Shown here piece by piece: positions 9,076 to 16,730 of a stretch of DNA of 33,465 nt (position 1 is its first letter; each line of letters begins with the position of its first letter). A model generated the notes under the pieces. The model made no database searches. It saw only the letters and a list, made by a program, of their open reading frames with translations, and had not been told where the DNA came from. Source of the DNA: Seohaeicola_A nanhaiensis (GTDB taxonomy: Bacteria > Pseudomonadota > Alphaproteobacteria > Rhodobacterales > Rhodobacteraceae); the NCBI RefSeq assembly GCF_042654245.1, contig NZ_JBHSGI010000023.1:1-33465 (forward strand), in the 5' to 3' direction. Position numbers and translations under genes: made by a program.

Positions 9076-9240
9076 TCAGTGGCCGCAGCAGCAGCCGGAT
9101 TTGGCCGGCGTCTCCTTGGCGGATTCCGTGACGCGCGGCTCGGGCTTGGCTTGGCCCTGCGCGTCGGATTTGCCGCCGCAACATCCGGTCGATTTCTCGG
9201 CGGCGCTGGCTTGCTTCGGGGTATTGGAAAGACTGTCCAT
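9076..9240 (-). CDS. 54-aa Cys-rich small protein, likely metal-binding
   Basis: Translation from the ATG at 9240 gives 54 residues beginning MDSLSNTPKQ, with two Cys clusters: CCGGK at about residue 20 and a terminal GCCCGH. Between them lies a low-complexity, Lys/Pro/Glu-rich hydrophilic linker with no signal peptide or membrane segment. A strong ribosome binding site (AGAGGAGG) precedes the start, and an ECF-type promoter sits about 32 bp upstream of the start, so this is the first gene of the RNase/AMP phosphorylase/phosphoketolase operon. Paired Cys clusters suggest metal or Fe-S binding or a thiol redox role; no function is known to me. It is too short for many gene finders and could be missed. 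Confidence 0.75.
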   Translation of the reverse strand: MDSLSNTPKQASAAEKSTGCCGGKSDAQGQAKPEPRVTESAKETPAKSGCCCGH

Positions 9241-9271
9241 CTGGACCTCCTCTTGTTGCCTTCGTTCTATA

Positions 9272-9297
9272 GACGCGGCTCGACGGACAGCATTACA
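9272..9297 (-). promoter_or_regulatory. ECF-type promoter for the Cys-rich/RNase/phosphoketolase operon
   Basis: On the minus strand the site reads TGTAAT, 16 bases, CGTC followed by TATAG. It matches the TGTAAC-N16-CGTC pattern at five other intergenic sites in this window with one change in the -35 element. Transcription would start about 25 bases before the ATG of the 54-aa gene, just upstream of its strong ribosome binding site. Confidence 0.6.
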
Positions 9298-9423
9298 GGA
9301 ATTCGGACATTGGCGCGTTTGCAGTGTGAGGATGCGGGCGGTCTCGCAGGCCGGAGGCAGTCGTTTGGCAGCTCCGACCGGGACGCCCGATCCGGGCTGG
9401 CATGGGTCGAGCGGTTCTGACAG

Positions 9424-10620
9424 CTACAGCAGTCGTCGCGCGGCCCAGCCAATCGCCTCCAGGCCACGCGCGCGCAAGCCGCGGCGGTGCCACGCCGGCT
9501 GGGTGATTTCAGCGGCCTCTGCGAGGTCGCCCAGATACTGCGCCTGCAGTTGCTCGGCCAGGGTCCGATCCCGAGCGATCAACACGAGCTCCTGGTTGAT
9601 GAACAGGCTTCGGTAGTCGAGGTTTGCCGAGCCCACGATCGACCAAGCCGCGTCGATGACCGAAGTCTTGGCATGCAGTTGGCGCGGCAGGTATTCATAG
9701 ACCCTCACGCCCGCCGACAGAAGGTGCGCATATGCAGCCCGAGTCGCCCAGCCGGCGACCGGCGGATCGCTCCGGCGGGGGACCAGCAAACGTGCGTCCA
9801 CGCCGCGCCGGGCGGCGGCCTGAAGCGCGCGGTCGACCACGGTTCCAGGACTGAAATATGGTGAGGTCAGATAAACGTGGGTTTGCGCCATTTCGATCAG
9901 CCCCGCATGCAGACAGGCAAGCCGCTTGCGGCACAGGCGCGAGTAGCTCGGCACCAGCAACCCCTCGATCCCCTTGGTATCATCGGGAATCGCGCTGGCC
10001 GGAAGCTGGCCAGCGTCAAGCCAGAGTCGCTCGAAATGCCTGACAGCGAGCTCCACCAGCGGGCCCGCGACGCGCACATGGGTGTCTCGCTGACGGGTCT
10101 CGCCGTGAAGTCGGCGCGAGTTCAGTCGGCGTATGTTGAAACCGCCCAGGAATGCTTCCCGGCCATCGACGACCAGAAGCTTGCGGTGGTTGCGTTGCAG
10201 ATATCTCAGCGGGTGCAGCAGGCTGAAGGGGCGAAACCAGCGGAACCGGACCCCGGACTGTTTCAATTCGTGTCGCAGCCTGCGAAAGTTTCTCTGGCCG
10301 GCACCGAAGGCGTCGAGGTGCAGCCGCACGTCAAGGCCGGCGCGCGCTTTTTCCGCGAGCGCGGCCACGAAACGCGCGCCGACCTCGTCGGCCGCAAAGA
10401 TATAGGACTCCATGCGGATTTCGCGCGTCGCGCGCTCAATCGCGGCGATCATCTCGTCGAAAAGCACATCGCCTTCGACGAAAAGCCGGAACGTGCCCTC
10501 GCCCTCGCCGAGGTCCGGCACACACATCGCAGCGCGCGCATGTTTGCTCGACCGCGAGACGCCCGTTGCTTTGCGGCTGATACCGTCCGCCCGAATAAAA
10601 TTTCTGTCAAAGACGCGCAT
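9424..10620 (-). CDS. Phospholipase D-family cardiolipin synthase (ClsB-like)
   Basis: A 398-aa soluble or peripheral PLD-superfamily protein with two HKD motifs: HRKLLVVD (H145, K147, D152) and HAKTSVID (H316, K318, D323), each followed by the usual Gly/Asn stretch (GGFN, GSANLD). It lacks the N-terminal membrane segments of ClsA and is close to ClsB in length. The usual reaction is phosphatidyl transfer between phospholipids to form cardiolipin. It starts at an ATG at 10620 with a modest GGGA site upstream; the first 30 or so residues are basic and not conserved. It lies 124 bp downstream of a geranylgeranyl-reductase-like flavoprotein on the same strand, so both may act in membrane lipid remodelling. 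None of the shared ECF-type sites precedes it. Confidence 0.85.
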   Translation of the reverse strand: MRVFDRNFIRADGISRKATGVSRSSKHARAAMCVPDLGEGEGTFRLFVEGDVLFDEMIAAIERATREIRMESYIFAADEVGARFVAALAEKARAGLDVRLHLDAFGAGQRNFRRLRHELKQSGVRFRWFRPFSLLHPLRYLQRNHRKLLVVDGREAFLGGFNIRRLNSRRLHGETRQRDTHVRVAGPLVELAVRHFERLWLDAGQLPASAIPDDTKGIEGLLVPSYSRLCRKRLACLHAGLIEMAQTHVYLTSPYFSPGTVVDRALQAAARRGVDARLLVPRRSDPPVAGWATRAAYAHLLSAGVRVYEYLPRQLHAKTSVIDAAWSIVGSANLDYRSLFINQELVLIARDRTLAEQLQAQYLGDLAEAAEITQPAWHRRGLRARGLEAIGWAARRLL

Positions 10621-10744
10621 GGTTCCCGCTTAGCGCATCGTGAATCTGGCAGCAACGTCAGGGTCGTCGACTGGTGCGCCGCTTCCTGATATGATGGCGC
10701 GAGAACCTGCTTTGATCTCGATGGTGGCGCGATGGCCAGGGCGG

Positions 10745-11905
10745 TCAGACACCGGACGGATCATGGAGACCGTGCTGGCACCAGACGCAATCGCAAACGA
10801 CATGGTCGCAACTGCGGTCTTTGAGAGGTTCGCGATAGCGAAACCGGGCGAGCGGCAGCACGAGGCGCTTGGTAAACGACAGCCGATAGGCCGTCGCCAA
10901 TACCGAGCGGGTGTCGTTGGCACCGAGTTTTCCGATCAGATAATCCAATCCGCGCGCGCCGGTCCGGTTGAACATGAACCGGTTGACCACGCCGGCACTC
11001 AGGCCCGGCTGCAAACTCTGCCGCCAGGCCCTGGAGTAGTCGGTGCCGCGTACCAGGCTCTCTGCCGCCAGTTGGCCCGTTCGCATCGCATAGCGCAACC
11101 CGAATCCTGCCAGCGCGTCCTGAAAACCCGCGTGCTCGCCGATCACCGGGTTTCCGCCCTGCATCGCTGTGCGTGGCAATCTGACATTCCCGAAACCGCC
11201 GAAGCCGCGCGCATTCTGCATTTGCAGCCCGGCGTGACGTTCGAAATACGACACCGTCGCTGCAAGATAGTGCGCCTGATCGCGAAAGCCCGTGAAGATG
11301 CAACTTGCCACCGTTCCGCGTCCTTCGTTCACGAGCAGATAGGCGTAGCCCTTCGGGGCAAGTTCCGGCCCAAACGCAAGCCAGGCACCATCGGGCATGG
11401 CCGTGTCAAAGACGTAGCCGACCGCGATGATATCAGCACGGCGCGGTCCGCCTGCCAGTATCATGTTCCCCGACGTGGCCGTGACCCGATCGTTGAACCG
11501 CACCTCGACACCGGCCGCCTGGGCCTGAGCCAGCGGGGCGCGGTCCAGCGACCCCGGCGCGCTGCCTCGCCGCAAGAGATAGAAGAGAGGCTTTGCTCCG
11601 TGCACCCGGTGGGTCCGTGCGCGGCTGTCGAAGACGACGCCTTCGGTAAGGCCGCTATGATCGAAATCGGCCTCTATTCCGGCCTCGGCGAGTTCGTCCA
11701 GAACGTCCTGCGCGTCGGTCCAGTTCTCCAGACCCTGAAAATCGTCATGGAAACGGTGACCGACATCCTTGTGCCATTCACGCACCGTGACCCGGCGGTT
11801 GGCCTTGGCCAGAACTATCGCGCAGACGAGGCCCGCGGGCCCGGCTCCAACAATTTCAATCTGGTCATCGCTGGCGGCGGAATGGTCGGGCACAGGTGCC
11901 ATCAT
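10745..11905 (-). CDS. FAD-dependent oxidoreductase, geranylgeranyl reductase-like
   Basis: The product (386 aa from the ATG at 11905; the frame stays open to an ATG at 11959) begins with a GxGxxG dinucleotide-binding motif, IEIVGAGPAGLVCAIVLA, and has the later FAD-contacting segment with GFQDALAGFGLRYAM typical of the geranylgeranyl reductase/PHBH-like superfamily. The C-terminus carries a compact Cys motif, CDHVVCDCVWCQHG, which I recognise as recurrent in this subfamily. Members reduce isoprenoid or lipid double bonds or act as monooxygenases; the substrate here is unknown. I chose 11905 because the FAD motif then lies near the N-terminus. It is followed at 124 bp by cardiolipin synthase, consistent with a lipid-related role. 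Confidence 0.75.
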   Translation of the reverse strand: MMAPVPDHSAASDDQIEIVGAGPAGLVCAIVLAKANRRVTVREWHKDVGHRFHDDFQGLENWTDAQDVLDELAEAGIEADFDHSGLTEGVVFDSRARTHRVHGAKPLFYLLRRGSAPGSLDRAPLAQAQAAGVEVRFNDRVTATSGNMILAGGPRRADIIAVGYVFDTAMPDGAWLAFGPELAPKGYAYLLVNEGRGTVASCIFTGFRDQAHYLAATVSYFERHAGLQMQNARGFGGFGNVRLPRTAMQGGNPVIGEHAGFQDALAGFGLRYAMRTGQLAAESLVRGTDYSRAWRQSLQPGLSAGVVNRFMFNRTGARGLDYLIGKLGANDTRSVLATAYRLSFTKRLVLPLARFRYREPLKDRSCDHVVCDCVWCQHGLHDPSGV

Positions 11906-12061
11906 CCCGCCGCTTTCCGGCGCCCGGTACCCTCGTGCATTCTGGAGTCCAGAGTGCAACCGCAGGATCCACCGACCGGTACCATGCGGCAGAGGACAAG
12001 CCTGTCAACCAGTTTATGCGACGATGCCAGGCATCCTTCCTCTGCCGAACCTTGTGTAAAC

Positions 12062-12089
12062 GCCTGCGGGGTCTGATCCCCCCGCAGGC
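12062..12089 (-). terminator. Hairpin, probable terminator of the FabI-Rieske-CBS operon
   Basis: GCCTGCGGGG (12062-12071) pairs perfectly with CCCCGCAGGC (12080-12089) around an 8-base loop. It lies about 110 bp downstream of the CBS-BON gene stop and upstream of the next minus-strand gene. No good U tract follows (GTTTACAC on the minus strand), so it is a strong hairpin but not a textbook intrinsic terminator. Confidence 0.5.
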
Positions 12090-12197
12090 CATTTCTCCAT
12101 GATCTTCTGCACCACATCAGGGCCTTTCGAACATGCAGGAAACTTTTCCGGCCTGCAGGCCATGCAAATGGTGCGGAGCCTTGGCCGACAGTATTGA

Positions 12198-12893
12198 TCA
12201 TATGCCGTAGGCCCAAGCCGGAAGTCGGCCCATATGGATGTCGACGCTGCGGACACCAGACACGTTTTCCACCGCGACGCGAATGGCGTTCTCTTCGAAA
12301 TCGCTGTCGGCAACGCCCCAGACCGCCACATTGCCGTTATCAACTGTGTAGTTAACCAGATTGACCGCTGCACCGGGCACCTCTTTGAGCGCCTCGTCAA
12401 TCTTGGCGCGCAGCACACGATCATCGTTTGAGGGCTTGGAAAGTGCCCCGTCCGGAATTGCCGACAAGGCATGTAGCAAGTTTGCCCGACTGACGATTCC
12501 GACCACGCGCCCCGCACGCAGCACCGGCACCCGTTTGATCCGGTGCTTTTCCAGAAGACGCGCGATCTCGGCGACCGCCGTGTCCTCCTCGACCGAAACG
12601 ACATCGCGGGTCATCACGTCAGTAACATGGTGGCTGTTGAGCTTGACAAAGTCGTGGGCGGAATCGCCCGACCCGCCCAGCAGTTCGAGCCACCAGGATC
12701 GGCGTGGGCCGTCGGTGTCGCGGACGCGCCGCATCAGGTCTCCTTCGCTGACCACTCCCTTGAGGGCGCCGTCCGCGTCTACGACGGGTAGCGCGCTGAC
12801 GTGATGGTCGAGCATCAGTCGCACGGCGTCCTCGATTTTTCCGTCCTGCGGGACGGAGATCACGGACGTCGTCATAATATCCTTGGTTTGCAT
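12198..12893 (-). CDS. CBS-CBS-BON domain protein
   Basis: The product (231 aa from the ATG at 12893, which follows a GAAGGAGGC ribosome binding site) has a first CBS motif (about 1-60: MTTSVISVPQDG, then LPVVDADGALKGVVSEGDL), a Trp-rich linker, a second CBS motif (about 88-145: VMTRDVVSVEEDT, then RVPVLRAGRVVGIVSRANLL) and a C-terminal BON domain (about 155-225). CBS pairs bind adenine nucleotides such as AMP or ATP, and BON domains often bind membranes or other proteins. It may sense cellular energy state, which fits an operon active under energy stress, but this is inference. It is the last gene of the DUF3141-FabI-Rieske operon, 39 bp downstream of the Rieske gene. Confidence 0.88.
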   Translation of the reverse strand: MQTKDIMTTSVISVPQDGKIEDAVRLMLDHHVSALPVVDADGALKGVVSEGDLMRRVRDTDGPRRSWWLELLGGSGDSAHDFVKLNSHHVTDVMTRDVVSVEEDTAVAEIARLLEKHRIKRVPVLRAGRVVGIVSRANLLHALSAIPDGALSKPSNDDRVLRAKIDEALKEVPGAAVNLVNYTVDNGNVAVWGVADSDFEENAIRVAVENVSGVRSVDIHMGRLPAWAYGI

Positions 12894-12932
12894 GTCGTTG
12901 CCTCCTTCGCAAGTAATGGGTCGATGCACCGA

Positions 12933-13532
12933 TCAGGTGCCGATCACCAGTTGCAGGTCATCGCCCAAATCATAGGGTGGGATGTCAAGGTTGCGTGGTG
13001 CTGGTCCTTTCCGTATCCGCCCCGACGTGTCGTAATGCGATCCGTGACATGGGCAGAACCAGCCGCCGAATTCTCCGACTGCGGATCCGTCCTGACCCAG
13101 CGGTATACAGCCGAGATGGGTGCAGACACCGATAACGATCAGCCACTCACCAGCTTCGTCCGCCGTTCGGTTCTCGTCTCGCGCGGGAACGTCGCCACTC
13201 AGGTTCGGGTTCTCGCGCGCACTGTCGACAGTGTCGACAAGATCGTCGAGTTCGACCGCGCTCGCCGCCTCGATAGCCGCAACAGACCGGCGCCAGACGA
13301 AGACCGGGCGCCCCCGCCACTTGACGGTAATGCGCTGGCCCGGTTCGACGCCGGACAGATCGACCCTGACCGTACCGGAGGCGGTCACGTCGGCTGAGGG
13401 GTTCATCGAGTCAATCAACGGCCAGACCGCAGCCCCGACGGCAACTGCGCCTGTGGATGCCGTTGCATAATAGAGAAAATCGCGGCGTTCCTTTGCGGTT
13501 GCAGGAACAGGGTCGTCTTCGGCATGGGTCAT
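12933..13532 (-). CDS. Rieske iron-sulfur protein, cytochrome bc1-type, orphan
   Basis: A 199-aa protein resembling the PetA subunit of ubiquinol-cytochrome c reductase. The N-terminus has a twin-arginine-like ERRDFLYYAT segment (about 16-25) and a hydrophobic anchor (about 27-41), as in Tat-exported Rieske proteins. Both cluster boxes are intact: CTHLGC (C137, H139, with C142) and CPCHGSH (C160, H163, with C162), so C142-C162 can form the usual disulfide, followed by GPAPRNLDIPPY. No cytochrome b or c1 gene is nearby, so this is an orphan or second copy. It overlaps the fabI stop by ATGA. It may replace the housekeeping Rieske subunit under particular redox conditions, or serve another electron transfer; neither is shown. 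Confidence 0.9.
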   Translation of the reverse strand: MTHAEDDPVPATAKERRDFLYYATASTGAVAVGAAVWPLIDSMNPSADVTASGTVRVDLSGVEPGQRITVKWRGRPVFVWRRSVAAIEAASAVELDDLVDTVDSARENPNLSGDVPARDENRTADEAGEWLIVIGVCTHLGCIPLGQDGSAVGEFGGWFCPCHGSHYDTSGRIRKGPAPRNLDIPPYDLGDDLQLVIGT

Positions 13533-14374
13533 TGTGAATCCTCCCGATTGGCGTTCATCTCGGATGCGACAACAGGGCTTTCGATGTGAACACCCGCGTC
13601 TACATGCAATACTTCGCCGGTGATGCCGCTGGTATAATCGCTGGCGAAAAGCAGCGCCGTGCGGCCCACCTCGTCGGCTTCTATGTTGCGCAGCAAGGGT
13701 GCTGCGCGCTTGGTCGCCTCTAGAAGGCCCGAAAAGCCGGTCAGCCCCGATGCCGCACGGGTCAGCACCGGACCCGCCGAAATAGCGTTGACACGGATGT
13801 TTGACGGCCCGAGTTCATGCGCGAGATAGCGCACCGTGGCTTCGAGCGCCGCCTTGACCGGCCCCATGACGTTGTAGTTTTCCACCACGCGTTCGCCGCC
13901 GAGATAACTCAGCGTGATCACGCTGCCACCATCGGTCATCAGCGGTTCGGAAAGATGCGCCATACGGATCAATGAATGAACCGAAACGGCCATCGCTTCC
14001 GAGAACCCCGCGGCAGAGCAGTCTGTCAGACGACCGTGCAGGTCGGCGGGGGGCACACTGCCAATGGCATGAAGAATGAAATCCAGCTTTCCCCAGCGTT
14101 CTGCGATGGCATCGAAAACGGCATCGAGTTCCTGTGGCGCCTTCACATCGCAAGGCAGGACGATGGGCGCTTCAAGCCGCGCGGCCAACGGTGTCACGTG
14201 GGTCTTGGTGCGCTCATTAACATAAGTGATGGCCAGCTCGGCACCCGCCTGCCGGAAGTGCAGAGCGGCGGGCCACGCCAGACTGCGTTCATTCGCGATG
14301 CCGATGACCAAGCCCTTGCGACCGGACAGGTCCAAAAGCTCCACGGGATCGCAGCATTCGGGGAAGTCAGGCAT
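13529..14374 (-). CDS. fabI: Enoyl-ACP reductase FabI
   Basis: The product (281 aa from the ATG at 14374) has the FabI-type cofactor segment GLVIGIANERSLAW and catalytic residues in the spacing of E. coli FabI: Y157, Y167 and K174 here (offsets of 10 and 7), in the segment TLSYLGGERVVENYNVMGPVK. It would reduce trans-2-enoyl-ACP with NAD(P)H in fatty-acid elongation. The frame is open upstream to 14473, but the 14374 start overlaps the stop of the 59-aa His/Gly gene by 8 bases, consistent with coupling. Its stop overlaps the Rieske gene start. Location in a stress-type operon with DUF3141 suggests a second, specialised FabI. A housekeeping role cannot be ruled out from this window. Confidence 0.9.
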   Translation of the reverse strand: MPDFPECCDPVELLDLSGRKGLVIGIANERSLAWPAALHFRQAGAELAITYVNERTKTHVTPLAARLEAPIVLPCDVKAPQELDAVFDAIAERWGKLDFILHAIGSVPPADLHGRLTDCSAAGFSEAMAVSVHSLIRMAHLSEPLMTDGGSVITLSYLGGERVVENYNVMGPVKAALEATVRYLAHELGPSNIRVNAISAGPVLTRAASGLTGFSGLLEATKRAAPLLRNIEADEVGRTALLFASDYTSGITGEVLHVDAGVHIESPVVASEMNANREDSQ

Positions 14375-14546
14375 CTTCCGATTGAACCCGGGTATCGGCG
14401 GAGGCGTCCGGCACCTTCTTCTGTGCAGTTTGACGCTTCGCGGTCTTGCCGTGCTTATGCCCGCCGTGTCCATGCCCGAAGAGATGCAATGCAGCCATCC
14501 CGCCGATCACGAGGACCAGAACCCAGTTTTCGATAATCCATTCCAT
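14367..14546 (-). CDS. 59-aa His/Gly-rich membrane protein, DUF2933-like
   Basis: Translation from the ATG at 14546 gives 59 residues: a hydrophobic N-terminal segment (MEWIIENWVLVLVIGGMAAL), then HLFGHGHGGHKHG and a basic hydrophilic tail. The HLFGHGHGGH pattern resembles short DUF2933-type proteins. A ribosome binding site (AAGGAG) lies in the last bases of the DUF3141 gene, which ends 6 bp upstream; the gene's own stop overlaps the fabI start by 8 bases. Tight packing on both sides and the good ribosome binding site argue that it is translated. The His tail suggests metal binding, as in the larger relative at 1945-2211. Function unknown. Confidence 0.72.
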   Translation of the reverse strand: MEWIIENWVLVLVIGGMAALHLFGHGHGGHKHGKTAKRQTAQKKVPDASADTRVQSEDA

Positions 14547-14552
14547 GATCCT

Positions 14553-16316
14553 TCACTCCTTGTTTGGTATGGCGGTCGGTTGGCCCGCTTGTGTGGTGGT
14601 GGCGATGGGGAAACTGCCGTACATCGCGCCAAAGACATGTGTGAGCCATGCATCGCGCGCTTTGCGCAAGGCACCGAGGTTTTCGCCGGTACGCGCGAAC
14701 AACGCGCGTTCGGCAAGGATGGCGGGATGGTCTTTCGGCAGAGGATCCCGCGTCTCACGCACGGAGTCGGCTGTGGATTTCACCAGCGCCATCCAAGGGT
14801 TCACACGCTCGGAAAACATCGTTCTGGTCCATCGCATCGGATGCAGGGCGCGCAGCATCTCGGCACTGGCAGGGGACGTCGCGGCCTTGATCCAAGGGCT
14901 AACAAATGTCGAATAAGCCGCCTCGTTGATCCGTGACATCTGCGCGACCTGGGCCAGCGCTCCATGGTCTGACCCAAAACCGAGATCGTCGACGTCGCGC
15001 GGCTCGAAACGCACGTCGTAGTCGTCGGTCTTGCGCTTTGCGCCCCCGGAAGGATTATCGATGACCATCTCATAAAGCCCGGGCGCCAGCGCCTCGACCG
15101 CCTCCAGGCTTTCCAGGATCGCCCGATGCTGAAGCCGCGCGACGGACCCGGAGACGAAGATGCCCAGATGCCCGACAGTCTCGTGCGTCATGTAGACGAT
15201 GCGCTGTCCGGCAGCCTTGAGCGCATCGGTGTCAGGATATAGCTTGGCAATCCAGCCCAACGCCTGCTGCGGCGGGGTGATGTTGTCGCCCTCCGAGGCA
15301 AAGACGATGATCGGGTTGCGGATCCGTTTCAGATCGATGGTACAATGCGCGTCCAGTTGCATCTCGCCCTGCTCCAGTCGATTGCCGATGAAAAGGTTCT
15401 GAGTGATGCCGAGAATTTCCTCGCGGCTCAGCGTATAGTAGCCATTCCACCAGCGTTCGAAGTCGAGGAACCGTTCACGTTCGGTATCGGCATGGGAAAA
15501 GAGGTTGGCGTATTTCTCCCAGATCGCCTTTTCAGGTTGCAGGGTCTCGAAGTTCTGCGCCAGCCACGCGCCGTCGAACCGCCCGTCGCCCAGATCGGCG
15601 ATCATGTGCGCCGCCCAGGATCCGCCCGAGAGCGCGCCGAGCATCCGCATCGGGCTGGTGGCCGCGTCGCCCGACCAATAACTGAGCGGAGAGCCGTTCA
15701 ACACGATGGGCCCGGTCAGACCGTCGCAATCGGCGGCCAGCAGGGCGGCGGCCCAACCGGCCTGACAATTGCCGTAGAGCACGGGTGCCGCGTTCGGGTG
15801 ACGGCGGGCGACTTCGGTGACGAAGTCACGCAGTGCATAGTGTACGTCAGCCAGCGTCTGGCCGGGCATGGGTTCTGGAAAGAAGATCACGAAATAGACC
15901 GGATGGCCCTCGTGCATCGCCATGCCGACTTCGCTGTCATGCTTGAAGCCGCCGATACCCGGCCCATGTCCCGCGCGCGGATCAATGACGATGACCGGCG
16001 GCTTTGCCTCGTCCACGCAATCGTCCCAGCAATCTTCGCCTGCCCGCGTGATCCGGAGCAGTGCATAATTGGCGGGCCGTTCAAAAGTGCGGGCATCCAG
16101 CAGAAGCTCATAGTCGAAATCCAGAAGCGGCGGCATGCCCTGACGTTCATGTGCGATCATGTTGTCGGCGCGTTCGCGTAACGTGTCGAGGAACAGCACC
16201 CAGCGTTCAAAGGCGTCCTGAGCGTAGGGCACATTGGCACCAGCGGAGGGCCGTTTAGTCTCAGGTGCCGTAAGTTGCTCCGGCGTCACAGTCGCAAGGC
16301 GCAGGCTCTTATTCAT
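14553..16316 (-). CDS. DUF3141 domain protein (PHA synthase-like alpha/beta hydrolase)
   Basis: The product (587 aa from the ATG at 16316) matches DUF3141, a family distantly related to poly(3-hydroxyalkanoate) synthases with an alpha/beta-hydrolase core. Visible landmarks are the strand and glycine segment VIVIDPRAGHGPGIGG, the elbow-like YGNCQAGWAA where PHA synthases have their nucleophile (Cys is in the expected place), and a late VFASEGDNITPP plus THETVGHLGIFV, which fit the Asp and His of a catalytic triad. The biochemical role is not established to my knowledge. The start at 16316 overlaps the upstream gene's stop by 8 bases; the frame extends to 16394 but that would bury it in the neighbour. 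Five genes with little or no space follow, suggesting one transcript. Confidence 0.85.
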   Translation of the reverse strand: MNKSLRLATVTPEQLTAPETKRPSAGANVPYAQDAFERWVLFLDTLRERADNMIAHERQGMPPLLDFDYELLLDARTFERPANYALLRITRAGEDCWDDCVDEAKPPVIVIDPRAGHGPGIGGFKHDSEVGMAMHEGHPVYFVIFFPEPMPGQTLADVHYALRDFVTEVARRHPNAAPVLYGNCQAGWAAALLAADCDGLTGPIVLNGSPLSYWSGDAATSPMRMLGALSGGSWAAHMIADLGDGRFDGAWLAQNFETLQPEKAIWEKYANLFSHADTERERFLDFERWWNGYYTLSREEILGITQNLFIGNRLEQGEMQLDAHCTIDLKRIRNPIIVFASEGDNITPPQQALGWIAKLYPDTDALKAAGQRIVYMTHETVGHLGIFVSGSVARLQHRAILESLEAVEALAPGLYEMVIDNPSGGAKRKTDDYDVRFEPRDVDDLGFGSDHGALAQVAQMSRINEAAYSTFVSPWIKAATSPASAEMLRALHPMRWTRTMFSERVNPWMALVKSTADSVRETRDPLPKDHPAILAERALFARTGENLGALRKARDAWLTHVFGAMYGSFPIATTTQAGQPTAIPNKE

Positions 16317-16638
16317 TGTTGGCTTCCTTCTGTTCATAGATTTCTCTGGATGGCCGCCCTGCAAGAAGCGCAAGTGCGAGGTTCTTTGCGACATCCTCGC
16401 GCAGACCGGTCAACAGGTAGGCCGCATCACCGGGCTTGAGGCCCAGTGCGCGCGCCGCTAATTCCGGGGGTTGCTTCAAGATTTCCATGCGCTGGAACAA
16501 CGCCAATGCCATCGGGGCGTCTGGATGCGCGGAGGCCTCTGCACAATTGCATATCATCCGCGACATGAACTCCGGAACGGCGGCATTCCGCGACGGTTCC
16601 GTTGCTCCCGAACGAAAATTCGTCGTCTCCCGTGGCAT
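16309..16638 (-). CDS. Hypothetical protein, first gene of the DUF3141 operon
   Basis: A soluble protein of 109 aa (ATG at 16638, preceded by AGGAGG at slightly long spacing; a TTG at 16668 is possible but would leave only about a 12-base leader). Its second half is mainly helical in character: SRMICNCAEASAHPD, then LFQRMEILKQPPELAARALGLKPGDAAYLLTGL and EDVAKNLALALLAGRPSREIY. There is one C-x-C pair and no signal or membrane segment. I do not recognise a family. It is transcribed from the ECF-type promoter 49-74 bp upstream and its stop overlaps the DUF3141 start, so the two proteins are probably made together; it may be a partner or adaptor of the DUF3141 hydrolase, but that is only inference. 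Confidence 0.65.
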   Translation of the reverse strand: MPRETTNFRSGATEPSRNAAVPEFMSRMICNCAEASAHPDAPMALALFQRMEILKQPPELAARALGLKPGDAAYLLTGLREDVAKNLALALLAGRPSREIYEQKEANNE

Positions 16639-16686
16639 GATCCCAGTCCTCCTGCTGTGCTGGCCCAAGGCGTAGTCACAAAAGAA

Positions 16687-16712
16687 GACGTCGATTGGCG
16701 AAAAACGTTACA
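16687..16712 (-). promoter_or_regulatory. ECF-type promoter for the DUF3141-FabI-Rieske-CBS operon
   Basis: On the minus strand: TGTAAC, 16 bases, CGTC followed by TTCTTTT. It exactly matches the core of the other sites. The -10 element is 49 bases upstream of the ATG at 16638, and the site lies between that gene and the divergently unrelated end of the first sigma gene. Confidence 0.65.
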
Positions 16713-16730
16713 GAACCGACCGCGTTTCGA

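Noticed and set aside
10630..10923. Overlapping minus-strand frame between the flavoprotein and cardiolipin synthase (97 codons)
   Set aside because: It might be read as a frameshifted C-terminus of the flavoprotein, but the main frame already ends in the Cys motif CDHVVCDCVWC expected at that C-terminus.
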